Assembly (NCBI GenBank): GCA_038210375.1
Contig: JBBQWT010000001.1
Coordinates: forward strand, 1-64,000
Source: JBBQWT01 sp038210375
Lineage (GTDB): Bacteria > Acidobacteriota > Terriglobia > Terriglobales > Acidobacteriaceae
DNA: 64,000 nt
Direction of reading: 5' to 3'
Under the pieces are notes generated by a model. The model was not told where the DNA came from. It ran no database searches and saw nothing but the letters and a program-made list of their open reading frames with translations. Below are positions 8,301-16,700 of this stretch, one piece after another. Position 1 is the first letter of the stretch; every line of letters starts with the position of its first letter. Made by a program: the position numbers and the translations under genes.

Positions 8301-10563
8301 TGGCCGCACCCCTTCGTTGGTGTCCAGCGGTAGCGGCAATACTTATGACGTGACCGCCACCTACAGCCTGGCGGGCGACATGACCGCACTCACCTATCCC
8401 AGCGGACGCAAGGTGACCTACGCCTACAACTCCGCCAACCGCAACACCGGAGTAGCGTTCGACAGCTTTGGCGGCGTGGGCAACGGATACCAGTACCTCA
8501 GCGTGCCTTTTCATTTTGCCAACGGTGCCGGCTATGTCTCAAATTACGGCAACGGCATCACCGAGACCTCGCCGCTCAATAACCGGCTGCAAGCCAAGCA
8601 ACTTACGGTGAACAATTCCTTGCTGGGAACGTTTTCCGATCTGGCGTACTCCTATAACGATGGGCACAATAACGGCAACGTATACAGCATTGCCGACCAA
8701 ATCAATCCCAACCGCACCCAGAACTTCACTTACGATACGCTTAACCGTTTATTGAGCGCTCAGACATCCGGCCCGCAGTGGGGCAATGACTACGTGATCG
8801 ACCCCTGGGGCAACCTGACCGACAAGAACCAGATGACAAGCAAGACCTCGGGCGAATTCCTGCACGCACCCGCCTCGGACAGCAACCGCCTGGCCCTCAC
8901 AGGCTACTCCTATGATTTTTCCGGAAACTTGATTAACGATGTCACGCATACTTACCAGTTCGACGCCGAAAATCAAGTGAGTACGGTGGATGGGACGGCA
9001 GCGATTTATACTCCTGGCCCGGATGGGCAGCGGGTGCGCAAGCAGGCGGGCGGAATTTCCACCGAATACATCCGCTTCAACGGGGAGACCCTCTCCGAAT
9101 GGAATGGCGCATCCGACTGGAGTGATTACATCTATGCCGGGGGCAAGCGCATTGCGCGCGCCGACAATTATGAAGACCAGCTTGTCACCCAGGGCTCAAG
9201 CTGCTCGAGTTGCGCTACCTACTTCCGCTTGAGGAATGGCGCGGGCTACCTGCTGAGCGGATACGTGATCCACTCCGGAGATAAACTGCTGGTGCGCCAG
9301 TGGCAAAGTTCCGGAGTGCATGGCGGGGTGGGTCTGGACTTCGCTTCAGGCGGCACTTACACCAACACCCTGACACTTGGCAACATGGCTTCCGATCCGA
9401 ACAGCAACCAATGGGATTACCGGAGTTTCGGTCTCAGCACGGTGGCGGGCAACACGATTTCTTCGGCCTGGCTAACCACCCAATCCACTCCCGCCAGCGG
9501 TGGCTGGAACATCAATTACCAGGATTTCGTGCTGCTGAGCTATGACGGCACGGTTCACAAACTCTACTCGCATGACCAGAGCGCCAACCTGGAGATAGCC
9601 GGGACCACCGGGCCAACTTACAGCGTGACCCACGTTCCCAACCTGGGCAACGTAACCGGCCAGACCACGACGTTCTACCACGGCGACCACCTGGGCTCAT
9701 CGCGGCTGCTGTCGAACGCCAACGGCTATCCCACCTGGCAGGGCACGTACTACCCCTACGGGATGGAGTACACCCCGCCCGCAAGCACCGACAACCTCGC
9801 CACCGTCAATAACTACAAATTCACCGGAAAAGAACGCGACGGCGAGTCAGGATTGGATTATTTCGGGGCACGGTACTTGTCAAGTATCACTTCACGCTGG
9901 CTGACACCGGATTGGTCGGCGTCTCCGGAACCGGTTCCATATGCGAATCTCAAAGATCCGCAGACCCTGAATTTGTTCGCATACGTTAAAAACAATCCCG
10001 TTTCTCGCATCGATCCCGACGGCCACTGCGACATTGGAAAAGAGCACCATTGGGGCTGGTGTATTTGGCACACGCTAGGCTTCTATCAAACTAAGGATGA
10101 GCAAATAGCAAGCGCTCGATGGTACGAGAGAGAATTCTACAAACAGACAAACACACCCGGTAATAGACAACCAAAACTGACTGACGATCAGGTCGTAAAT
10201 GCTTATCGCAACGGTGTGTTTAGCCCGCTAAGCAATGGAGATAAGACGGACATCTTAGTGATGTTAATGGGAATGACAGCTTATTATCGAGGTGGGAGTA
10301 CGTTACAGGCAACGAGCAAAGACGTAAAGATAAATGAAGAGACTGGCCTAGTCCAACCCGGAAGGGGGGTTTCAATAAACACAGAACCCGGGGGACTGGA
10401 TAAATTCGGGGGAGCCTACAAAATCAATAGCGGGTCGATTCCGCCGGAACTGGAGATTATACAGCGTGGAGGAAATCCTAACCATTACGAGATTGCTCCG
10501 CGAGAGCCAATGACTCCGGCGCGGTACCAAGAGCTGTTGAGTCAAATAAAGATAGAGCGATAA
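5311..10563 (+). CDS. RHS/YD-repeat protein with variable C-terminal (toxin-like) tip
   Basis: A 1750-residue secreted RHS protein. It starts at a GTG behind AGGAG, with a Sec signal (MWLLAVLTCCMTINLM). Residues about 30-640 are the N-terminal region, then many YD-repeats (YDALGR, YDANGN, FTYDLMNR types) that fold into a hollow beta-cocoon. Residues about 1296-1447 interrupt the pattern with a different beta-rich segment. The RHS core follows (HGDHLGSSRLL ... FTGKERDGESGLDYFGARY ... NPVSRIDPDG), ending near residue 1573 at the site where such proteins are normally cut. The last ~178 residues are unlike the rest in composition and base use, and end with GRGVSIN...GLDKFGGAY and HYEIAPREPMTPARYQELL, as found at the tips of other RHS proteins; I take this as the toxin domain, with unknown chemistry. 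Confidence 0.9.
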   Translation: MRNHVSMWLLAVLTCCMTINLMTQETPTRVTDQNRTGELPFSTSIGTAIEHVDVATAALNVRIPIVSVPGRGMNSEVYIRFNSNYLVSAPRLDINGSGYYKWWPEVYSGWQLNKATSTSTRQTVHCVNLPSGYNAYYVQNFIYSDADGGKHPIVGQTATGQCAGPGDAHGPDLSGEGMWGGPYSNVLLADGSNADGYGGVEDANGNQRNSLQDTLGRSLYSGPTTINQGETVDTFVVKDANGNPQTYTLNWTTVPINTNFQAISLGNGGIRELSSTQYVISSIVLPNGQSYRFQYEPAYGEISRIDLPTGGYVTYTYATKLDGIKTRRYVSSRAEYVNGRTAAWTFSLSSSGVNVSTVTDPFNNQTVYSTFAGAVTSAKMYAGTAGGTPLRQYQIDYNEDSDPWVDPTNSGDIFPAPDAQDVAIRPVRITTTLENGLTQKKEFDYETFTYTYHPQHDGSLIDASTAQTYTTSRGNVTEIREWDWMTAGGTWPNPIRHTDKTYLHNANSAYFNANIVNKVLSDTVYNSAGAQTAQTQFEYDSTPITGTSQAPNHDYTSYSSSNTIRGNATRVKKWRNTDNALLATAYIYDDLGNIRQITDPRSNTTTWDYTDHWWGGSANCLPATNSQAYVTQVTNALNQIVALFDRRACTGQVNSQRDQNDINANRDGTTFTYDLMNRVKSKNSPDGGTSSYDYNDTPSPVSTQVSTLLATGGPSIVNTTLFDDLGRPVQTQLNSDSEGAVYVDTTYDAMGRTATVSNPYRIGDAPPYSTTRGLTQYAYDALGRTTVVTKADFSFVSTAYDGNTVTVTDEASNPRKSTSDALGRLTAIVEPNPSTGSLSSGAFNTNYSYDVLGNLLSVNQQGDGTGTARNRSFSYDSLSRLTSASNPESGTQNYTYDANGNVQTKTDARGIGTTYYYDALNRLGQKSFNDGNPACPDTGGRTPFYSYVYDLTSIWGVSTGSSIGRLSYIQRNNPCTGAYSSVDIFGYDAMGRVNHQFGRTPSLVSSGSGNTYDVTATYSLAGDMTALTYPSGRKVTYAYNSANRNTGVAFDSFGGVGNGYQYLSVPFHFANGAGYVSNYGNGITETSPLNNRLQAKQLTVNNSLLGTFSDLAYSYNDGHNNGNVYSIADQINPNRTQNFTYDTLNRLLSAQTSGPQWGNDYVIDPWGNLTDKNQMTSKTSGEFLHAPASDSNRLALTGYSYDFSGNLINDVTHTYQFDAENQVSTVDGTAAIYTPGPDGQRVRKQAGGISTEYIRFNGETLSEWNGASDWSDYIYAGGKRIARADNYEDQLVTQGSSCSSCATYFRLRNGAGYLLSGYVIHSGDKLLVRQWQSSGVHGGVGLDFASGGTYTNTLTLGNMASDPNSNQWDYRSFGLSTVAGNTISSAWLTTQSTPASGGWNINYQDFVLLSYDGTVHKLYSHDQSANLEIAGTTGPTYSVTHVPNLGNVTGQTTTFYHGDHLGSSRLLSNANGYPTWQGTYYPYGMEYTPPASTDNLATVNNYKFTGKERDGESGLDYFGARYLSSITSRWLTPDWSASPEPVPYANLKDPQTLNLFAYVKNNPVSRIDPDGHCDIGKEHHWGWCIWHTLGFYQTKDEQIASARWYEREFYKQTNTPGNRQPKLTDDQVVNAYRNGVFSPLSNGDKTDILVMLMGMTAYYRGGSTLQATSKDVKINEETGLVQPGRGVSINTEPGGLDKFGGAYKINSGSIPPELEIIQRGGNPNHYEIAPREPMTPARYQELLSQIKIER

Positions 10564-10573
10564 ATCTAAGGAT

Positions 10574-10924
10574 ATGGGGCAAACACCGATGGATAGTGAA
10601 ATTGACGCGAAGCTATTTTTCACTTGCGATTTCGATGAAAAAGATGCATATGAAGTTGAACAGAAAGGCTATTTCGAGCATGCGATTGCTCAACTTCCGA
10701 ATGGTGCGCGGGTTAGGGTTTGTTTTTGGGATCCGGTGAGGTTGGCTCAGGACTTGGAAACAGACCTCAAGTTGGGTCGAATTTGCATTGGCGAACCGGG
10801 TCTTGTAGTCGTTTCAAAGGTAACTGTAGAGAACATGCAAAATGCGATAAAAGAACTGTATCGAAGAGGCTATTTTGAACGCTTAAGAAAGATTGTTCTT
10901 GATGAGGACGGCCACCGGGTTTAG
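10574..10924 (+). CDS. likely immunity protein for the RHS tip
   Basis: A 116-residue acidic cytosolic protein directly after the RHS gene (10 bases). I recognise no family. It has no signal peptide or membrane segment. Its position, size and its A+T-rich coding sequence, which matches the RHS tip and not the conserved RHS body, are what is expected of the cognate immunity protein of a polymorphic toxin. The start is either the ATG at 10574 or the one at 10589; AAGGA lies only two bases before the first. It converges on the acyl-CoA synthetase gene. Confidence 0.6.
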   Translation: MGQTPMDSEIDAKLFFTCDFDEKDAYEVEQKGYFEHAIAQLPNGARVRVCFWDPVRLAQDLETDLKLGRICIGEPGLVVVSKVTVENMQNAIKELYRRGYFERLRKIVLDEDGHRV

Positions 10925-11081
10925 ATCTGAGGCGTAGATCAGTGAGTCACGTCCCCAGCCCGGGCAACGTATGTAATGCACCCCTGCAGAACTGGACACG
11001 ATTGACCTGCTCCCCAATTTCGTTCACCTGAGAATACGACGAGTGTAGGCGTTGCCTGTTCAAACCCTCTAGTCGCCCGCC

Positions 11082-12896
11082 TTACTCATACAACGCATCA
11101 ATCTGCGCCTGGTAGTTCTTCTCCACCTCACGCCGGCGAACTTTCATGCTGGCGGTCATCTCGCCGCTGGCCGCGGAAAAGTCGCGGGCTATCAGGATTA
11201 CTTTCTTTACCGTCTCAAACGAAGCCAGGCGCTGGTTCGCCGTCTCTATGATTCCTTCGAACAGCCGGCGCACCTCTGTATTGACAATCAGGTCGTCGCG
11301 GCTGGAAAACGTCAACCCTTTCTCTCGTGCCCATTCTTCCAGCAAAGGATAGTTAGGGACGATCAGCACGGATACGAACTTGCGGCGGTCGCCCAGCACC
11401 ACCGCCTGCGATACCAGGGCATTGGCCTTCAACCGCAGCTCGATGGGCTGCGGGGCCACGAATTTTCCGCCTGAAGTCTTGATCAGGTCTTTCTTGCGGT
11501 CGGTGATAAAGAGGAAACCATCTTCGTCCAAACGGCCGATGTCGCCGGTCTTGAACCATCCGTTCTCAAAGGCGTCGATGGTCTCCTGAGGACGCCGCCA
11601 GTATCCCTTGAAGATAGAAGGGCCGCGCACCAGAATCTCGCCATCGCCCGCGATGCGGCATTCCACGTTCTTGAGCGGGCGTCCCACGCTGCCCACCTTG
11701 ATTCCGCCGGGAATGTTCACGGCGATTACGGGAGAGGTTTCGGTGAGGCCGTAGCCCTCGTAGATGGGCAGGCTGCAGTTGGCGTACCAGCCCGCCAGTT
11801 CCTCACCCAGCGGGGCGCCGCCAGAGTTGAGGATTTCTACCCGGCCTCCCAGGGCGTGGCGCAGCCGGTTATAAACAATCAGTTTTGCCAAGCCGTAAGA
11901 AAGTGCCTTCGGAGTTTTCCCAGCAAAAATTTCCGCGCGGTGCGACTTGCCGACCTTTTGCGCCCACCGCAAAATCCACTCGGTCTTGCGAAAACGCGAT
12001 TGGATGTCGGAGCGCACCTTCTCGTACACCCTGGGCACCGAGACGAAGGCTTTGGGCCTGACTTCCTGCAAGGTGCGGGCCAACTGGTCGAAGCCGCCGC
12101 AGTAGGCCAGGGGGATTCCCAGCAGGAAGCAGCAGTAGTCCACGTGGCGCGCGGTAACGTGCGAGAGCGGTAGGTAGGAGATGCTGGGCGCGCCCAGAGG
12201 CCACCCGATGAGGCGGGCAGCAGTGTTGCAATTGACCGTCAGATTTTCGTGGGAGAGCACCGCTCCCTTGGGATTTCCCGTGGTTCCCGAGGTATAGATA
12301 ATGGTGGCCAGGTCGGCCGGCGCGGTCACCCTTTGCGCCGCCAGGTCAAAGGCGGGGTCGCGCTTCGCGGGGCCATCTTCCATCAAGTCCTTCATGGCAA
12401 ACAGCGGCAAGCGTTCTCCCGCCGCGGCGCGCAGCTTATCCATCAAGACAATTTTTTCCAGCCCGGTTTCGGCGGCGATGCCCAGGCACTTCTGCAACAG
12501 TACTTCGCTGGAGACGAACAGGATGCGCGCGCCGCTCTCTTTCAGGATAAAAGCGGTTTGCGGAGGGGTGAGCGTGGGATACACCGGAACGCTGGCCGCG
12601 CCTTGCAACATGGCGGCAAAATCGGCCACCGCCCATTCCGGGCGATTCTCACTCAGGATGGCGATGCGGTCGCCCTTGGCGATGCCCCACTCGCGCAGCT
12701 TGCGGCTCACCGCCACCGTGCGGCGATAAAACCCCAGGGACGAGATCGGGATCCACTTATGGGTGCAGGAGTCGCGGTACTGCATGGCGCAATCCGAATC
12801 CCGATCGGCCACCAGGAAAAACAAGTCGTTGAGCGTGGTGACCGGCGTGGAGACGGAATCCCCCTGCGGTGCGTGGTTGCTGCCGCGAGTCGTCAA
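11082..12896 (-). CDS. long-chain acyl-CoA synthetase (AMP-forming)
   Basis: AMP-binding enzyme that activates fatty acids to acyl-CoA for degradation or lipid synthesis; cytosolic or membrane-associated. The 604 residues show the P-loop-like IIYTSGTTGNPKGAVLSH (about residue 195-212), the substrate motif GYGLTETSPV (about 385), KTGDIGRLDEDGFLFITDRK with the ATP-ribose Asp, and KDLIKTSGGKFVAP with the C-terminal hinge. The length fits the FadD15/FACS type seen in Actinobacteria and Acidobacteria. The start is a TTG at 12896 with AGGAG four bases upstream. It is a single-gene unit, divergent from the peroxiredoxin gene. Confidence 0.92.
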   Translation of the reverse strand: MTTRGSNHAPQGDSVSTPVTTLNDLFFLVADRDSDCAMQYRDSCTHKWIPISSLGFYRRTVAVSRKLREWGIAKGDRIAILSENRPEWAVADFAAMLQGAASVPVYPTLTPPQTAFILKESGARILFVSSEVLLQKCLGIAAETGLEKIVLMDKLRAAAGERLPLFAMKDLMEDGPAKRDPAFDLAAQRVTAPADLATIIYTSGTTGNPKGAVLSHENLTVNCNTAARLIGWPLGAPSISYLPLSHVTARHVDYCCFLLGIPLAYCGGFDQLARTLQEVRPKAFVSVPRVYEKVRSDIQSRFRKTEWILRWAQKVGKSHRAEIFAGKTPKALSYGLAKLIVYNRLRHALGGRVEILNSGGAPLGEELAGWYANCSLPIYEGYGLTETSPVIAVNIPGGIKVGSVGRPLKNVECRIAGDGEILVRGPSIFKGYWRRPQETIDAFENGWFKTGDIGRLDEDGFLFITDRKKDLIKTSGGKFVAPQPIELRLKANALVSQAVVLGDRRKFVSVLIVPNYPLLEEWAREKGLTFSSRDDLIVNTEVRRLFEGIIETANQRLASFETVKKVILIARDFSAASGEMTASMKVRRREVEKNYQAQIDALYE

Positions 12897-13093
12897 TGCG
12901 CTCCTCGTTTGTCGCGATGCATGTCACTTGCCTGGGCCAGGCGGTTCCCCGGGCCCTTTATAAAGTAACAACAAGCACGCTACATTGCACAGGTTGGCGC
13001 ATTGACCGCCGTAATCATTTTTTGAATTCCGCTGAATTGTGGCGGGGCCACCATAAACTCGGATACCATAAAGGCGCAGCAGGAGGTCAATGA

Positions 13094-13675
13094 ATGAATA
13101 AGCACAAGGTTCTGGCGGCGGTGATGGCGCTCACGGTGGGCTCGATGTTCGTGCCCAACGGCCCATCAACCTATGCCCTGGACGACGCCAAGGCCGCGGC
13201 CAAAGAAGTGACCATGCCAAAGATCAAAGTTGGAGACATGGCGCCGGATTTCACTATGCCCGATCAAAACGGGAAGCCGGTGTCCCTGCATGATTTTCGC
13301 GGCAAGAAGAATGTCGCTCTGGCGTTTTACGTCTTCGCCTTTACCGGTGGCTGAAGCAGGCAGATGAAGAACTTCCAGGCCAATCTGCAACGGATGGAAG
13401 CTTCTGACACCCAGGTTCTGGGTGTAAGCCTCGATAGCCAATTCTCCAACCGGGAATGGGCAAAGCAAATCGGCGTAACTTTTCCCCTGTTGAGTGACTG
13501 GGGCGGCGACATGGCTCGAAGCTATGGCGTGTTTGAGAGCAAGTACAAAGCCGCCCGGCGGGTCAACTACCTGATCGACAAAACCGGCAAGGTGGTGGAA
13601 ATGCAGATTGACGGCGAAGCCATCGATCCCATGAAGATTGTCGATGTCTGCGAGCGCCGCAAGCTGAAAAACTAA
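13094..13675 (+). CDS. peroxiredoxin (AhpC/TSA) with predicted selenocysteine at in-frame TGA
   Basis: Peroxiredoxins reduce peroxides at a peroxidatic Cys. Here the frame reads through a TGA at 13352-13354 into a second part in the same frame, giving 193 residues. Residues 1-30 are an export signal or anchor; the thioredoxin-like fold starts at MAPDFTMPDQNGKPVSLHDF. The catalytic site reads FYVFAFTGG-(TGA)-SRQMKNFQ, so the TGA takes precisely the place of the peroxidatic Cys, as in known Sec-containing peroxiredoxins with FTGGU motifs. After it come VLGVSLDSQFSNREWAKQIG, FPLLSDWGGDMARSYGV and NYLIDKTGKVV, all intact family motifs, so this is no decayed pseudogene. A Cys near the end (C186) could resolve. 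AGGAGG sits seven bases before the ATG. The only alternative is a sequence error or a very recent TGC/TGT-to-TGA change. Confidence 0.85.
13352..13388 (+). promoter_or_regulatory. Sec TGA codon and candidate bacterial SECIS stem-loop
   Basis: The TGA at 13352-13354 is followed five bases later by a perfect 6-bp stem, GCAGAT (13360-13365) with ATCTGC (13383-13388), enclosing 17 bases that contain a GG (13378-13379) and a possible inner GAA/TTC pairing. A hairpin directly 3' of the UGA with a G-rich apical region is what SelB needs. The fold is read by eye; the exact pairing is uncertain. Confidence 0.5.
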
Positions 13676-13713
13676 GGCGCGATCGGAATATTCGAGCGCA
13701 ACGGCGGGACGGC

Positions 13714-16700
13714 TCAGGCAATGGCGGCGTGCCTGGGCTGTTCCTGCTCCACCTTCACCGACACTACCCGCGACACTCCCGGCTCCTGCATGGTCACTCC
13801 ATACATGACGGGAGCGATGCTCATGGTCCGGCGGCTGTGAGTAATGAGCACAAACTGGGTCTGGGCGCTCATCTCCCGCACCAGGTCGGTGAAGCGGCGA
13901 ATGTTGGCCTCGTCCAGCGGGGCATCGACTTCGTCCAACACGCAGAAGGGACTGGGCTGGAACTGGAAGATGCCCACCAGCAGGGAAAGCGCGGTCAGCG
14001 CTTTTTCGCCACCGGACAACAGCAGCACGTTTTGCAGCTTTTTTCCCGGCGGCGACGCCACCACGTCGATGCCGCTTTCCGCGGTGTTGTCTTCATCGGT
14101 GAGGCGCATGAACGCGTGCCCGCCGCCGAAGAGCTTGTGGAACGTCATCTGGAAGTTTTCATTGATGGCGGCAAATGCCTGCTCGAACTTCTCGCGGGAT
14201 ACGGTGTCGATCTCGCGAATCGCGTTCTGGGTGTTGTCAATGGATTCCACCAGGTCGTCGCGTTGAGTCCCCAGAAACTGGTGACGCCCTGAAACTTCCT
14301 CATATTCTTCGAGGGCCATCATGTTGACCGGGCCCATGGCTTCGAGACGGGCGCGCAACTCGCGATAGCTGGTCTCATCGACGGCCAGTGATTCCGCTGA
14401 CAGGTCATCGCCGGAGATTTGGGCGGCGACGTCGGGCAACTGCAATCCCAGCTCGGTGCGGCAGGATTCCGCCATGTATTCGATATCGGAGTTGAGCCGG
14501 GCGATGACCGCGGAAACCTCGCCGCGCCGGTCGCGGGCGCTATCGAGCTTGAGCCGAGCGACCTTCAGTTCCGCTTCGATGGCGGCGATGCGTGCGCGCA
14601 CCTCATCGGATTCCGCCTGCAACCCGGCCGCCGCGGAGGTCAGCTGTTCGGCTTCCGTCTGCAGCTCCCCGGTGCGGCCGGACATGGCGACAATTTCCGC
14701 CTCGCGCTGTTCCTTTTCCGCCTTCGCGGCGCTGGCCTGCGCCTGCAGGCTCTGGGAGCGGGTGGTCAGTTCCACAACCATCCGGTCGAGCCGCTCCACC
14801 GACCACAGCGCCGCCCGGCGCCGTTCTTCGATCACTGCCATGGTCGATGCCATCTCTGAGGCTTTACGCTCCGACTGGTCGCGGGTGATCTTCAACTCGC
14901 CCATCCTGCGCTGGGCCTCGGTAATTTCCTTTTCGAGAGTGGAGCGCGATTGCTGGTGCGTTGTCATGGCCTGCCGGCGTTCGGCAATACCGGCCACGCG
15001 CTGGGTATGATCGATTTGCAACCGCGAGGATTCCTGTTCGCAAATGTGCATCCGCTGTTCCGCTCTGGCCAGATCCACTTCCAGTTGTTTCATGGTGTGA
15101 CTTGAGGTCATCACTTCGAGTTCGGCCTTGCGCTGCTCGTCTTCAAGCTGCGCCAGCAGGGCGACGTGCCCCTCCAATGTAACGGTTACGGTCTGAACGC
15201 GGGCGGCGGTGGACTGCATGGTCCTTTCGATTTCCATGACCTGGCGGGTGGCGTCGCGCAGCTCGCGCTTCATGGATAGCGGGCCTTCGGTGCGCTGGGT
15301 CCCGCCGGTGACGGTCACGTTGTGAAAACACTCGCCCTCGGGGGAGAGGAAGTAGGCTTTAGGATTGTCGAGGGCCAGCTCGCGCGCCGTTCTGGAATCG
15401 GGAGTAATGAAACCATCGCCCAGCTTGGGCAACACTATTTCGAGCGACTTGCCAAAGCCGTTGAGGACGCGCATGCAGCGGGTCAGGGGGAAGGTCGAGG
15501 CGGGGACCGGGGTGTGATAGGTCTCGGGAGTCACGTTGAAGGAGAAGCGCGCCTGGGAATCTTCGGGATGCACCAGGAAAGTGGCGCGGCCGTCCACGCC
15601 GGTTTGCAGCAGGCGCAGTCCCTCGCTGGCTGAATCCCACGACTTGACCACCACATAGTTGAGTTCGTCGCGCAGAAAGTCTTCCACCACGGCTTCGTAC
15701 TGTTCATCGACTTCAATGAAATCGGCCAGCAGGCCCGCCGGGGCGAAGCCCTCGCTCAAGGCGCCGGATTGGAAGAGCCGCTTTACCGATTCGGTGGAAT
15801 AGCCGTGCTCTTCGATGATGGCGGAAAGGGAATTGCGGCGTCCCAGTGCAGTGGCGTATTCAGCCCGCAGGCCATCGAGTTCGTGCTTGGCGTGGTTTTC
15901 GGCGCTCTTGCCGGCGGCGATGAATGCGCGGGTATCGGTGATTCGCGCCGAGAGCGTGCTGGCGGATGCGGCCAGGTGCTCGTACTCCGACTTCAACAGG
16001 CTGCGCCGGGCGCCGGTGACTTCCACCTCGGATTCGGCCTGCTCCCGTTCGCGCTCCAGGCGGCTCCACTCGCGCTCGATGGCGGCCAGCGCTTCCTCCG
16101 CCTGGCTAATGTGGTTGTTTACCTCGGCCGCGGTGGCGATTACTTCCATCAGCGCGTTGCGCTGGCGGTCGAGCCCGGTTTCAATTTCGGTGAGCGCGGC
16201 GGCGGCGCCACTGGCTTCGGATTGCAGAATGCCCAGGCTGGCCGTAGCGGTCTGCACGTCGGAATCCGCCGATTGCAACAGGGTGCGGTTGCCTTCCTGC
16301 TCGATCAGCAATGCTTGCAACTGTTGCTCCACCCGGGCGATGTCGGCCTGCGCCTCGGTGAACCGAGTTTCCAGTTCAGCGCAACGCTGCTGGTTGTGGG
16401 TGCGCTCGGCATGGGTCCTTTCGGTCTCAAGCATGACCGTGGCCAGCCGCTCGCGGGTGGCATGCGATTCCTGTTCGATGGCATAGCCGCGCTGCATGCG
16501 CTCGCCGTGAGCGGTCTCGTACTCCGCGGCCACCTCGGTGTCGGCGCTGATCTGGCCGGCCAGAAGCTGCAGCTCGTCGTGGCGGGTCTTCAGTTCCGCG
16601 GATGAGAGCAGGAACTTCCCGCCCATCACCAGGCGGGATTTTTCCCGCATCTCGTCGCGCAGGCGCGCGTAGCGCTCTGCCTTAGCGGTCTGCCGTTTCA

